Source: Streptomyces tibetensis
GTDB lineage: Bacteria > Actinomycetota > Actinomycetes > Streptomycetales > Streptomycetaceae
Direction of reading: 5' to 3'
DNA length: 64,000 nucleotides
NCBI RefSeq assembly: GCF_007655005.1
Contig: NZ_SZVW01000002.1
Location: 434,001 to 498,000 of the forward strand
Shown here: positions 35,949 through 48,420 of the stretch, one piece after another
Numbering within the stretch: position 1 is the stretch's first letter
Layout: each line of letters starts with the position of its first letter
Notes under the pieces: generated by a model
Databases searched by the model: none
Told to the model about the DNA's origin: nothing
The model's input: only the letters and a program-made list of their open reading frames with translations
Position numbers and translations under genes: made by a program

Positions 35949-37637
35949 ATGGCGGAGGGGGCGAGGGCCGCGACCGAGTCGGCGGCCACGAACGAACAGA
36001 CCGGTACACACCGGCCGGCGCGGAGCGGCAAGAGGAACCAGGGCGGGCCGGGCCGCTCGTCCCTCTGGATGGCACTGGGCACGATGGTGTCCCGGGCGAC
36101 GGGGCTGATCCGGCAGGTGCTCCAGGCGGCGGCGCTGGGCACGGGGCTGCTGGCGAGCACGTACAACACCGCGAACACCGTGCCGACGAGTCTGTACACC
36201 CTGGTGATCGGCGGTGCGCTCAACGCCGTGCTGGTGCCGCAGCTGGTCCGGGCGCGGGCCACCGAGGCCGACGGTGGAAGGGCCTACGAGCAGCGGCTGG
36301 TGACGCTCGTCCTGTGCGTCCTGGCCGCCGGGACGGCGCTGGCCGTGTGGGCCGCGCCGCAGATCGTGGGCCTGTACATGCGCGACACCGCCGGCAGCCA
36401 CGAGGCCTTCGAACTGACCGTGGTCTTCGCCCGGTTCCTGCTGCCGCAGATCTTCTTCTACGGCCTGTTCGGCATCCTGGGACAGGTGCTGAACGCCCGG
36501 GAGAAGTTCGGCGCGATGATGTGGACGCCGGTGCTGAACAACGTCGTGCTGATCGGCATGTTCGCCGCGTACCTGGGGCTGATGACGGTCCCGGACCGGG
36601 TGGAGGACATCACCGCGACGCAGGTGCGGCTGCTGGGGCTGGGCACGACGGCCGGCATCGCCGCGCAGGCCCTCGCGCTGATCCCCTTCCTGCGCTCCGC
36701 GGGCTTCCGCTTCCGGCCCCGCTTCGACTGGCGGGGCACCGGCCTGGGCAAGAGCGTCCATGCCGCCAAGTGGACGTTGCTGTTCGTCCTGGTCAACCAG
36801 GTCGCGCTGACCGTGGTGACGAACTTCGCCAACGCGGCGGACCAGGCACTGCCGGATGCCGGTGCCGGCTACACGGCCTACATGTACGCGCAGACCATCT
36901 GGATGCTGCCGCAGTCGATCGTGACCGTCTCCCTGGTGACCGCGCTGTTGCCGCGGATGAGCGGGGCCGCCGCCGAGGGCCGGGTCGCCGAGCTGCGTGC
37001 CGATCTCTCGTGGGCGCTGCGGGTCAGCGGAGTCGTCATCGTGCCGGCCGGGTTCCTCTTCGTGGCGCTGGGCCCTCAGATCTCTGCGGTGCTGTTCGCC
37101 CACGGGGCGGCCGACGCGGCATCCGCCCAGCCGCTCGGGCAGATGCTCCAGGCGTTCGGGCCGGGGCTGATCCCGTTCTCGGCGCAGTACCTCCTCCTGC
37201 GTGGCTTCTACGCCTTCGGGGACACCCGCACGCCGTTCTTCATGGCGACGTGGATCGCCGCGGTGAACATCGCGCTGGTCACCCTCTGCCACCTGCTGCT
37301 GCCCGCGCGCTGGGCGGTGACCGGCATGGCCGGTGCCTACACCGTGTCGTACCTGGCCGGGCTGGCCGTCACGGCATGGCGGTTGCGCGGCAGGCTCGGC
37401 GGCCGGCTCGACGAAGGGGAGCTGCGCCGCACGTACACGAAACTGGTGGGCGCCGCCGCCCTCGCCGCGGGGCTGGGCTGGGGAGCCGCCCGGGCCTGTG
37501 CCGCGTCACTGGGCACCGGCACCTGGTCCACCGCGCTGAGCCTCGCCGCCGGAACGGTCGTGATGGCGTCGGGCTACCTCGCCCTGACCCGCCTGATGAG
37601 GGTCCGCGAACTGCGCGGCTTCACCGGCCGGCGGTGA
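35949..37637 (+). CDS. MurJ/MviN-like lipid II flippase family protein
   Basis: A 562-residue integral membrane protein with about fourteen hydrophobic segments. The N-terminal 40 residues are hydrophilic. M-V-S-R-A-T-G-L-I-R, T-V-P-T-S-L-Y-T-L and F-L-L-P-Q-I-F-F-Y-G-L are typical MviN motifs. The family flips lipid-linked precursors, classically lipid II, across the membrane. Streptomyces genomes carry several paralogues, so this may not be the essential one. It is transcribed alone between the LPMO gene and the sensor phosphatase operon. Confidence 0.88.
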   Translation: MAEGARAATESAATNEQTGTHRPARSGKRNQGGPGRSSLWMALGTMVSRATGLIRQVLQAAALGTGLLASTYNTANTVPTSLYTLVIGGALNAVLVPQLVRARATEADGGRAYEQRLVTLVLCVLAAGTALAVWAAPQIVGLYMRDTAGSHEAFELTVVFARFLLPQIFFYGLFGILGQVLNAREKFGAMMWTPVLNNVVLIGMFAAYLGLMTVPDRVEDITATQVRLLGLGTTAGIAAQALALIPFLRSAGFRFRPRFDWRGTGLGKSVHAAKWTLLFVLVNQVALTVVTNFANAADQALPDAGAGYTAYMYAQTIWMLPQSIVTVSLVTALLPRMSGAAAEGRVAELRADLSWALRVSGVVIVPAGFLFVALGPQISAVLFAHGAADAASAQPLGQMLQAFGPGLIPFSAQYLLLRGFYAFGDTRTPFFMATWIAAVNIALVTLCHLLLPARWAVTGMAGAYTVSYLAGLAVTAWRLRGRLGGRLDEGELRRTYTKLVGAAALAAGLGWGAARACAASLGTGTWSTALSLAAGTVVMASGYLALTRLMRVRELRGFTGRR

Positions 37638-37882
37638 CGGCGCCCTGTCGGCTCGCCCGGGCGGCGTCCGGCTCGAGGAACAGGGGCAGATGGCCCCATA
37701 TGTCGTGGTTGTCCAGGTGTGCGATTCTGTTGTGTGGGTGCCCTGCCGCTCGTGTGCGGCGTGGATCCGCCATGGGAGGCGCGACCCCGCGCCGCCGCTC
37801 CCGTGCCCGCGTCGTCGTCGCCTGAGTTCCGGGGACTCCCACCTGCCGGTGGCTGCGGCATGGACGGGAGGTGGATGCGGAC

Positions 37883-40714
37883 ATGCCCCACTACGGCGAT
37901 GCCCGGGCCGCGATCCCCGGTCTTCGGGCGCCGGGGGACGGGGGCACCGGTCCGCCTCGCCCCGCTCCGGAACCGGCCGCGCGAGCGCGACTCCTGGCAT
38001 TCGCGGGGGTGACGCTGGCCGCGGTGTACGTACGCGGCGAGGACGGGGCCGAGCTGCGGCTGGTGGAATCGGCCGGGGCCGAGTCGGAGCAGCGGTACCG
38101 GTTGCCGGGGCGGGTGACGGTCCCGGTTCCGGGGGGCTCTGCCGGCGCGGGATCGAGCGGTCACCCCGAGCCGACGCCGGAGGTCGACACCCCCGGCGCC
38201 CCCACCCCCTCCCCCGGTGCCGGTTCCGGCGGTGCATATTCCGGCCCGGAGACGGGAGGCGGCGGCCCGGCCGTCGCCGAGGCGTATCTGCGGGGGCGAG
38301 CCGTGTGGCTCGCGGGTGTGGTGCTCTCCGGAGGGGAGGACGGCGTGGCCGCCTCCACCCCGCTCGGGGCCCTGCCGCTGGGGGCGCCGGGCGGCTGGCT
38401 GGGGTGTCTCGTCGTGGTGGGAGAGGCCGGGGAAGGGTTCGGGTCCGAGCAGCGGGAGTTCCTGGAGCAGTACGCCGAGGCCGTCGCCGGGCGGCTGAGG
38501 GGCGAGGCCGACCGGTCGGCGCCCTCGCCACTGCTGGATTCGGCCCTGCGCGCCATGGGAGTCGGCTCCTTCGCCCTGTCGCCCGGGACCGGGCTGGTCG
38601 AGACGGACCCCGCGTTGCTCGAACTCGTCGGCATCCCCGAGGGCGGTTTCGACGGCAAGACCGACACCCTGCTCTCGGTCAGCGTGCCGGAGGACGTCCC
38701 CGCGCTGATGTCGGTCATCGAGCCGTCCGCGCAGGCCCCGGGCCGCCGTGAGCTGGAGTTCCGTATCCGCAGGCCCACCGGTGAACTGTGCTGGCTGCGG
38801 CTGAACTGCCGGGTGCTGAAAGGCCCGGGCGGCGCTCCCGAGCGGGTGCTGGGCGTGGTGAGCGCGGCGCCCGTGCTGCGCCGCAGCGCCAGCGACGTCG
38901 CCCGGATCCAGTGGCTCACGGCCGCGCTCGACGACGCCACCACCGTCCGGGACGTCAGCCGTGTCGTCGTCGCCGCGTTGCGCGAGCCGCTGGGAGCGGA
39001 CCGGGTGGCGCTCGCCGAGCTGCTGGAGGACCGGCTGGCGGTCACCGTGCTCGATCCGCCGGGTGCCGGGGCCTGGCCGGAGTTGTGGCGGCGTGAGTGG
39101 CGCTCGGAGTGGCCCGACGCGCCGGTCTCCGCCCTGCCCACGCTCCAGGCGGCACTGCGGGACGGGCGGATGAGCCTGTGGCCGGCGGGCTCCGTCCTGG
39201 AACCGGGGCTCGCGGGGATCGGGCCCGGCGGGCTCGCCGTGCTGCCGTTGCCGGCCAGGAGCGGGGTGGCCGGGGTGTGCCTGGTCGGCTGGGACACCCG
39301 GCACGAGTTCGCGCCCGAGGAGCGGGCCCTGCTGACCGCGACCGCGGGCCTGGTCGGGCAGGCCCTCAAGCGCGCGCACGCCTACGACGCCGAGCAGGAG
39401 CTCGCGACGATGCTCCAGCGCAGCCTGCTGCCGCGCCGGCTCCCCAAGCTGCCCGGGGGCACGGCCGTGGCCCGCTATCTGCCGGCCCGGCGCGGGCTCC
39501 AGGTGGGCGGCGACTGGTACGACGTGATCGCGCTGTCGGAGAGCAAGGTGGCCCTGGTCATCGGGGATGTGCAGGGACACAGCGCCGGGGCCGCGACGAT
39601 CATGGGCCAGATGCGTACGGCGGTCCGCGCCTACGCCGTGGAGGGGCATCCGCCGGACGTGGTCGTCGCGCACGCCAACCGGCTGCTTGTCGGCATGGAG
39701 ACCGACCTCTTCGCCACCTGCTGCTACGTCGAGTTGGACATGGAGGAGGGCAACGCGCTGTTCGTGCGGGCCGGGCACCTGGCACCGCTGGCACGGCATC
39801 CCGACGGCGGCACCGAGGAGATCGCGGTCGAGGGCGGACTCCCGCTGGGCGTCCTCGCGGACGCGGAGTTCCCGCTGACGGCCCGAGCGCTCGCCCCGGG
39901 ATCGGTGCTCGCGCTGGTGACGGACGGTCTGGTCGAGTCGGCGGACCTCCAGGTGGACGAGGGGATGCGGCTCGTGCGCCAGGCGCTCGCGGCGGCGGAT
40001 CCCGCCGACCCGGGACGGATGGCCGACGAGCTGCTCGGCGAGGCCGGGCGGCGTGAGGACGACGTGGCGGTGCTGCTGCTGCGCTACGACGGGATGCGGG
40101 TACGGCCGGTGCGGGCGGGCTGGGTGGTGTGGCGGCTGCCGGACGCGGTGATGCACGCCCGCCGGTTCAGCGCGCGCACCCTGCGTTCGTGGGGCATCGC
40201 CGCCGAGGCCGACACCGTCCTGCTGGTGGTGTCGGAGCTGGTCACCAACGCGCTGGTGCACACGCAGGGCGCGGTTCGGGTGGAGCTGACCCTGGCGGCG
40301 GACCGGCTGCGGGTGACCGTGAACGACTCCTCACCGCGGGCACCGGCCAAGCCCGTGGTCGTGGACTGGGAGTCGACGGGCGGGCGTGGGCTCTTCCTGG
40401 TCGAGGCCATGTCGGCGGCCTGGGGTTCGGTGCCGGTGGGCGGCGGCAAGCAGGTGTGGAGCGAGATCGTCGTCACCCGTCGGGAGACGGAGCCCGGCGA
40501 GGAGCCGGACGAGGAACCGGAGACCGAGCCGGAGGAGGAGCGCAGGCCGGGCCGTGCCTGGGGCCTGGGCCGCGACCGGACCTGGGGCCTGGGCCGCAAT
40601 CGGGACCGCCGCAGGTCCCGCGACCAGGGCCCGCGCCGCGACGGCGAGCAGGCCGCGAACCGTACCGGCGCCCCGGCCGTGCGCGACCCCAAAACCCCCG
40701 AGGGAGGTCCCTGA
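37883..40714 (+). CDS. GAF-PAS-GAF SpoIIE phosphatase with anti-sigma-type ATPase domain
   Basis: A 943-residue signalling protein. ATG 37883 follows GGAGG by eleven bases; an in-frame GTG at 37871 overlaps that site. Order of domains: GAF-like (about 20-195), PAS (215-320), GAF (335-500), PP2C/SpoIIE phosphatase (515-725; G-G-D-W-Y-D-V, G-D-V-Q-G-H, T-D-G-L-V-E) and an RsbW-like HATPase (745-880; E-L-V-T-N-A-L-V-H-T, G-R-G-L-F-L-V). A charged, Arg-rich tail follows. Such proteins set anti-anti-sigma phosphorylation. Its stop overlaps the start of the xylF-like gene (ATGA), so it is coupled to a sugar transporter. Confidence 0.9.
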   Translation: MPHYGDARAAIPGLRAPGDGGTGPPRPAPEPAARARLLAFAGVTLAAVYVRGEDGAELRLVESAGAESEQRYRLPGRVTVPVPGGSAGAGSSGHPEPTPEVDTPGAPTPSPGAGSGGAYSGPETGGGGPAVAEAYLRGRAVWLAGVVLSGGEDGVAASTPLGALPLGAPGGWLGCLVVVGEAGEGFGSEQREFLEQYAEAVAGRLRGEADRSAPSPLLDSALRAMGVGSFALSPGTGLVETDPALLELVGIPEGGFDGKTDTLLSVSVPEDVPALMSVIEPSAQAPGRRELEFRIRRPTGELCWLRLNCRVLKGPGGAPERVLGVVSAAPVLRRSASDVARIQWLTAALDDATTVRDVSRVVVAALREPLGADRVALAELLEDRLAVTVLDPPGAGAWPELWRREWRSEWPDAPVSALPTLQAALRDGRMSLWPAGSVLEPGLAGIGPGGLAVLPLPARSGVAGVCLVGWDTRHEFAPEERALLTATAGLVGQALKRAHAYDAEQELATMLQRSLLPRRLPKLPGGTAVARYLPARRGLQVGGDWYDVIALSESKVALVIGDVQGHSAGAATIMGQMRTAVRAYAVEGHPPDVVVAHANRLLVGMETDLFATCCYVELDMEEGNALFVRAGHLAPLARHPDGGTEEIAVEGGLPLGVLADAEFPLTARALAPGSVLALVTDGLVESADLQVDEGMRLVRQALAAADPADPGRMADELLGEAGRREDDVAVLLLRYDGMRVRPVRAGWVVWRLPDAVMHARRFSARTLRSWGIAAEADTVLLVVSELVTNALVHTQGAVRVELTLAADRLRVTVNDSSPRAPAKPVVVDWESTGGRGLFLVEAMSAAWGSVPVGGGKQVWSEIVVTRRETEPGEEPDEEPETEPEEERRPGRAWGLGRDRTWGLGRNRDRRRSRDQGPRRDGEQAANRTGAPAVRDPKTPEGGP

Positions 40715-41793
40715 TGCGTGGCCTCGGTCTGCGTGGCGCGGCCGGGCTGCTGGCGGTCCTGCTGGCCGTGTCCCTCGCCGGGTGTACGGACGGCGAGGAG
40801 GGCGAGGGCCGGCTGACCATCGGGCTGCTGCTGCCCAGCCGGGCCGTGCCCCGCTGGGAGAAGTCGGACAGGCCCCTGATCGAGAAGCGGGTCAAGGAGC
40901 TGTGCTCCGAGTGCAGGGTCGTGTACGCCAACGCCGAGAACGACGCGGCGAGCCAGCGGCAGCAGATGACCTCCATGATCACCCGGGGGGTGTCGGCGCT
41001 GCTCCTGGACGTCGTCGACCCCAAGGCCCTGCGTTCCTCGGTGCACGCGGCGCAGCGCGAGGGCATCCCGGTCGTCGCCTACGACCGCCTCGCCGAAGGA
41101 CCGATCTCGGGCTTCGTCAGTTTCGACGGCGACCAGGTCGGCAGGCTCCAGGGCCAGACGCTCCTGAAGGGCATGGGCGCCCGGGCCGACGGTGGCGGTG
41201 TCGTCATGGTGAACGGCGACCCGTCCAGCCCCAACGCCGCCTGGTACGAGGACGGGGCGCGGGCCGTCCTCCGGGACGAGGTGCGGATCCTGAAGTCGTA
41301 CGACACCCTCGGCTGGCGTACGGAGAACGCGCACGACCACATGTCCGCCGCGATCAGTGACCTCGGCCCGAGCGCGATCGACGGGGTGCTCGCGGCCAAC
41401 GACTCCATCGCCGCCGGTGTCATCTCGGCCCTCAAGAGCGCCCGTGTCACGCCGCTGCCCCCGGTCACCGGGCAGGACGCGGATCCCGACGCCGTGCAGC
41501 GCATCATCGAGGGCGAGCAGTACATGACCGTCTACAAGCCGTTCCGGCTGGAGACCGAGTCGGCCGCCGCGATGGCCGTGGCCCTGGCGCGCGGCAACGA
41601 CGTCGACTCCCTGGTCACGACGACGGTGGACAGCCCCACGACCGAGGACGTCCCGGCGATCCTGCTCACGCCGACCGCCGTGACGCGCGAGACGATCGGC
41701 CGGACCCTCATCCGGGACGGTGTCTACACGGTCGACCAGATCTGCACCCCGAAGCTCCGCCCGGCCTGTGCCCGGGTCGGACTCACCCGGTGA
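40714..41793 (+). CDS. XylF-like sugar-binding lipoprotein (second copy)
   Basis: A 359-residue type I periplasmic-binding protein. The signal peptide ends at the lipobox S-L-A-G-C. G-L-L-L-P-S-R-A-V-P-R-W-E-K-S-D and V-A-Y-D-R-L-A-E-G-P closely resemble the XylF protein 25 kb away. The ATG overlaps the SpoIIE-gene stop. It probably binds a pentose or related sugar, either for uptake or as the sensor input of the upstream phosphatase. Confidence 0.88.
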   Translation: MRGLGLRGAAGLLAVLLAVSLAGCTDGEEGEGRLTIGLLLPSRAVPRWEKSDRPLIEKRVKELCSECRVVYANAENDAASQRQQMTSMITRGVSALLLDVVDPKALRSSVHAAQREGIPVVAYDRLAEGPISGFVSFDGDQVGRLQGQTLLKGMGARADGGGVVMVNGDPSSPNAAWYEDGARAVLRDEVRILKSYDTLGWRTENAHDHMSAAISDLGPSAIDGVLAANDSIAAGVISALKSARVTPLPPVTGQDADPDAVQRIIEGEQYMTVYKPFRLETESAAAMAVALARGNDVDSLVTTTVDSPTTEDVPAILLTPTAVTRETIGRTLIRDGVYTVDQICTPKLRPACARVGLTR

Positions 41794-42587
41794 GCGAGGT
41801 GGTCCCCGTGGCCCATCCCCCCGTACTGGCGTTGCGTGGCATCACCAAGCGGTTCGGCGGCGTCCAGGCGCTGGTGGACGTCGACCTGCGGGTCCGGGCC
41901 GGTGAGGTCGTGGCCCTGGCGGGCGACAACGGGGCGGGCAAGTCCACGCTGGTCAAGGTGATCTCCGGGGTCAGCCCCGCCGACCGGGGCGTCATCGAGT
42001 GGGAGGGACGCCTCGTGCAGATCAAACGCCCGCACGACGCGCACGCCCTGGGCATCGCGACCGTCTACCAGGACCTCGCCATGTGCGACAACCTGGACGT
42101 CGTCGGGAATCTCTTCCTCGGCCGTGAGATCGACCGGGTGGGCGTCCTCGACGAGGTGGAGATGGAGCGCCGGGCCCGTGACCTGATGCGCGCGCTGTCG
42201 ATCCGCATCCCCGACGTGCGGGTGCCGGTCGCCGCGCTGTCGGCCGGGCAGCGGCAGGCCGTCGCGATCTCCCGCTCGCTGATGGGTGCCCCCAAGGTGC
42301 TACTGCTCGACGAGCCCACCGCCGCCCTCGGCGTGGAGCAGACCAGTCATCTGCTCGACCTGATCGAGGAGGTCCGCGACCGCGGTATGGCGATCATCCT
42401 CATCAGTCACAACATGGGCGACATCAAGGCCGTCGCGGACCGGGTCGCGGTGCTCCGGCTGGGCCGCAACAACGGTCTGTTCGACGTGAGCACCGTGACC
42501 CAGGAGCAGATCATCTCCTCCGTCACGGGGGCGGCGGACAACGCCGTGGCCCATCGTTCGAAGGGCGACGAGGAGGCGTGGCCGTGA
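41790..42587 (+). CDS. XylG-like sugar ABC ATPase (second copy)
   Basis: A 265-residue single-domain ABC ATPase starting at GTG 41790, four bases inside the preceding stop. Walker A G-D-N-G-A-G-K-S-T and Walker B L-L-L-D-E-P-T are intact. The signature is L-S-A-G-Q rather than L-S-G-G-Q as in xylG; this is tolerated in the family. Its sequence is otherwise close to the first XylG. Confidence 0.88.
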   Translation: MSEVVPVAHPPVLALRGITKRFGGVQALVDVDLRVRAGEVVALAGDNGAGKSTLVKVISGVSPADRGVIEWEGRLVQIKRPHDAHALGIATVYQDLAMCDNLDVVGNLFLGREIDRVGVLDEVEMERRARDLMRALSIRIPDVRVPVAALSAGQRQAVAISRSLMGAPKVLLLDEPTAALGVEQTSHLLDLIEEVRDRGMAIILISHNMGDIKAVADRVAVLRLGRNNGLFDVSTVTQEQIISSVTGAADNAVAHRSKGDEEAWP

Positions 42588-43882
42588 GCCGCGGCGGGCC
42601 GCACCGGGACGGCGGACCGGCGGGGCCGGGCAGCCCCGGGCCGATCACCACCGATCGTGAGCGGCGCGCCGCCCGCGGCTGGCGGGACAGTGTGCGCCAG
42701 TACGCGCTGGAGGTCCGCGGGAGTGTGCGGGGCGGAGAGCGGGGACCGCTCCTGGTTCTCGCCGGGCTGCTCGTGATCTGGATCGTCTTCCAGGGGCTGG
42801 ACGACAAGTTCCTCTCGCCGCGCAACCTGTCCAACCTCAGCGTGGACATCGTCGGGACCGGGCTGGTCGCCGTCGGGATCGTGTTCGTGCTGCTGATCCG
42901 GGAGATCGATCTGTCGGTCGGCTCGGTCAGCGGCCTGGCGGGTGCGGCGTTCGCCGTGCTGAACGTGAACCACGGGGTGCCGGAGTGGCTGGCGGTGATC
43001 GTGGCGGTGGCCACGGGGACGGCGGTGGGCGCCTTTCACGGGTTCTTCCACGCCTGGCTGGGCGTGCCCGCGTTCGTGGTGACGCTGGCCGGGCTGCTGA
43101 TATGGAACGGCCTGACGCTCTACCTGCTCGGGGCCAGCGGCACGATCAACATCGACGAGGAGGGCCTGGTCGCCTCCCTGACCAGCCGGCACTTCGGCAA
43201 CGACCTGGTGGCGTACGCCGTCGCCGCGCTCGGCACGGCCGGGTACTTCCTGGCCGCCCACCGCCGGCGGAGCCGCCACCGGGCGGCCGGGATGCCCTAC
43301 CGGACGGAGGGCGACATCGGGATGCGCACCGGTCTCCTGGCGGTGGTGGCCTTCGCCGGTGCCCACACCCTCAACCGGTTCCAGGGGCTGCCGCTGGCGC
43401 TGCTGATCTTCCTGGTGGTCCTGGTCGTCTCGGACTACCTGTTGCGCCGTACCCGCTACGGGCGGCGGGTGTACGCGGTCGGCGGCGGGGTCGAGGCGGC
43501 GCGGCGGGCCGGTATCGGGGTGGAGCGGGTCCGGGTCGCGATGTTCATGGTGTCGGGGACGCTGGCCGCGTTCGGCGGGCTGTTCGTGGCGTCGGGACTG
43601 ACCTCGGCGAGCCCCACCACGGCCCGGGCCGCCGGTTCGGGGATGCTGCTGATCAACGCCATCGCGGCGGCCGTCATCGGCGGGACGAGCCTGTTCGGCG
43701 GGCGGGGCTCGCCCTGGTCGGTGCTGCTCGGTGTGGTGGTGATCCAGTCGATCGCCTCGGGGATGGGGCTGCTGGGGGTCCAGGACGCCGTGCAGTTCAT
43801 GATCACCGGCGGGGTGCTGCTGGCCGCCGTGGCGGCCGACGCGCTGTCCAGACGCGCTCAGGCCCGACGTGGCCGACCGTGA
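42584..43882 (+). CDS. XylH-like sugar ABC permease (second copy)
   Basis: A 432-residue permease. GTG 42584 gives a four-base overlap with the ATPase gene; a GTG two codons earlier is possible. G-L-V-A-V-G-I-V-F-V-L-L-I-R-E-I-D-L-S-V-G-S-V-S-G and A-I-A-A-A-V-I-G-G-T-S-L-F-G-G-R-G are shared with XylH. It completes a tightly coupled four-gene operon with the sensor phosphatase. Confidence 0.88.
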   Translation: MSRGGPHRDGGPAGPGSPGPITTDRERRAARGWRDSVRQYALEVRGSVRGGERGPLLVLAGLLVIWIVFQGLDDKFLSPRNLSNLSVDIVGTGLVAVGIVFVLLIREIDLSVGSVSGLAGAAFAVLNVNHGVPEWLAVIVAVATGTAVGAFHGFFHAWLGVPAFVVTLAGLLIWNGLTLYLLGASGTINIDEEGLVASLTSRHFGNDLVAYAVAALGTAGYFLAAHRRRSRHRAAGMPYRTEGDIGMRTGLLAVVAFAGAHTLNRFQGLPLALLIFLVVLVVSDYLLRRTRYGRRVYAVGGGVEAARRAGIGVERVRVAMFMVSGTLAAFGGLFVASGLTSASPTTARAAGSGMLLINAIAAAVIGGTSLFGGRGSPWSVLLGVVVIQSIASGMGLLGVQDAVQFMITGGVLLAAVAADALSRRAQARRGRP

Positions 43883-43968
43883 ATCACGGCCTGCCCGAAA
43901 TAGGCTGATTATTACGTTTCTCATGAAATGCCTAACGGGGAGCAAAGGTGGGTAGGGGCGGAGGTGTC

Positions 43969-45324
43969 ATGAAACGCAGCCGCCTCACCCAGGCGGCCGT
44001 GGCCGTCACGGTCGCGGCCGGCCTGGTCCTCGCCGGGTGCGGTGACGCCGATCTGGCCGGTGGCGAGAAGCAGACGCGGCTCAGCGTCCTCGCGACGGAC
44101 GTGCCGCAGATCCAGACCCTGAAGAAGCTCACCAAGAGGCATTTCACGGCGGAGACCGGCATCACCGTCGACTACACGCTGCTGCCGGAGAACGAGGCGC
44201 GGGAGAAGATGAACCGCGAGTTCGCGACCCAGGCCGGCACCTACGACGTGGCGAGCGTCAGCGCGTACGAGGTGCCGATCTACGCGGACAACGGCTGGCT
44301 CGCCCCGCTGGACGCCTATGTGAAGGCCGACGAGGACTTCGACCAGGACGACGTCTTCGCGAACCTTGAGTCCTCGCTGACCGGCGACGACGGCAAGCTG
44401 TACGCCGAGCCGTTCTACGGCGAGGGCTCCTTCCTCATGTACCGCAAGGACCTGTTCCGCAAGGACGGGCTGACCATGCCGGCGAACCCGACCTGGAAGC
44501 AGGTCGCCGACCTCGCCGCCCAGGTCGACGGCTCCGAGGGCGCCAGCGGCATCTGCCTGCGCGGCCTGCCCGGCTGGGGCCAGAACCTCGCCCCGATCAA
44601 CACGGTCGTCAACACCTTCGGCGGCGCCTGGTACGACATGGACTGGAACGCCCGGCTGACCTCACCGGAGTTCAGGAAGGCCGTCGGGTTCTACGTCGAC
44701 CTGGTCCGCTCCCACGGCCAGCCCGGCCCCGAGCGGATGGGCGTGCTGGAGATCCTGGACAGTTTCGTCGAGGGCAAGTGCGCCATGATGTACGACGCCA
44801 CGTCGCTGGCCTCGTCGATCGAGGCCGACAGTTCCCCGGTCAAGGGCAAGGTGGGGTACGTCCCGGCCCCGCACGAGAAGACCGACAAGGCGGGCTGGCT
44901 GTGGACCTGGGCCTGGGGCATCCAGCAGGCGTCCGAGCACAAGGACGCCGCCTGGGAGTTCATCTCCTGGGCCTCCTCCAAGGAGTTCCAGGAGCTGGTC
45001 GGCCGGGAGGTGGGCTGGACCTCGGCGCCCGCCGGGAACCGCAAGTCGCTCTACGACAAGCCCGAGTACCAGCAGGCGGCCGGTGCCTGGTACCGGCAGG
45101 AGTACACGGCGGCGACGGACTCCGCCGACCCGAAGGACCCGGGCGTCGGCACCCGCCCCTACACCGGCATCGGCTTCCTCGGCATCCCGGAGTTCGCCGC
45201 GCTGGGGACGGCGGTCTCCGAGCAGATCGCCGCGGCCATCGCCGGCCGGCAGTCCGTGGACGCGGCCCTCGACAAGGCGCAGGACCTCGCCCAGGCCGCG
45301 GCGGCGAAGTACCGCGGCGGGTGA
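43969..45324 (+). CDS. Orphan extracellular solute-binding lipoprotein
   Basis: A 451-residue family 1 solute-binding protein. ATG 43969 follows GGAGG. The lipobox is V-L-A-G-C. The sequence resembles polyol/maltose-type binding proteins (for example A-T-D-V-P-Q-I-Q-T-L-K-K-L-T and G-W-L-W-T-W-A-W-G-I). No permease or ATPase gene of the matching type is adjacent: the upstream XylH-like permease belongs to a different transporter class. It may use permeases encoded elsewhere or have lost its partners. Confidence 0.82.
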   Translation: MKRSRLTQAAVAVTVAAGLVLAGCGDADLAGGEKQTRLSVLATDVPQIQTLKKLTKRHFTAETGITVDYTLLPENEAREKMNREFATQAGTYDVASVSAYEVPIYADNGWLAPLDAYVKADEDFDQDDVFANLESSLTGDDGKLYAEPFYGEGSFLMYRKDLFRKDGLTMPANPTWKQVADLAAQVDGSEGASGICLRGLPGWGQNLAPINTVVNTFGGAWYDMDWNARLTSPEFRKAVGFYVDLVRSHGQPGPERMGVLEILDSFVEGKCAMMYDATSLASSIEADSSPVKGKVGYVPAPHEKTDKAGWLWTWAWGIQQASEHKDAAWEFISWASSKEFQELVGREVGWTSAPAGNRKSLYDKPEYQQAAGAWYRQEYTAATDSADPKDPGVGTRPYTGIGFLGIPEFAALGTAVSEQIAAAIAGRQSVDAALDKAQDLAQAAAAKYRGG

Positions 45325-45357
45325 AGCGGCTTCCGCGCCCTAGTCGGCGAACGGCGC

Positions 45358-45391
45358 GGGCCGCGCCCCCGGTCACCCGGGAACGCGGCCC
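45358..45391. terminator. Hairpin between the solute-binding protein and acnA
   Basis: Arms GGGCCGCG (45358-45365) and CGCGGCCC (45384-45391) flank a G/C-rich loop with a further CCCGG/CCGGG pairing, between convergent genes. Confidence 0.7.
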
Positions 45392-45413
45392 TCGAACTGC
45401 CTTGGCGGTCCGC

Positions 45414-48228
<2,815 letters not shown>

Positions 48229-48275
48229 CCGCCGGACTCGATGGCGGCGTGCGGCTGCGGTGCTCTCTCGGCAGA

Positions 48276-48293
48276 TATCTCGATGTCGAGATA
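48276..48293. promoter_or_regulatory. Inverted repeat TATCTCGAT/GTCGAGATA
   Basis: An 18-base near-perfect palindrome lies 145 bases upstream of acnA and 128 bases upstream of the DUF4236 gene. Its ATCTC/GAGAT arms recur in front of the HTH-MurA gene. Confidence 0.55.
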
Positions 48294-48420
48294 ACTCTAG
48301 TACACGAGCGCCGAATGGTCATGCCCCGGCGCCCGCCGTGCGGTCATGCGCGCCCTTTTCCCGGGTATCCGAACCGGGTACCCACGCGCGACATCCACGC
48401 AAGACGGAGGGGAGACAGGC

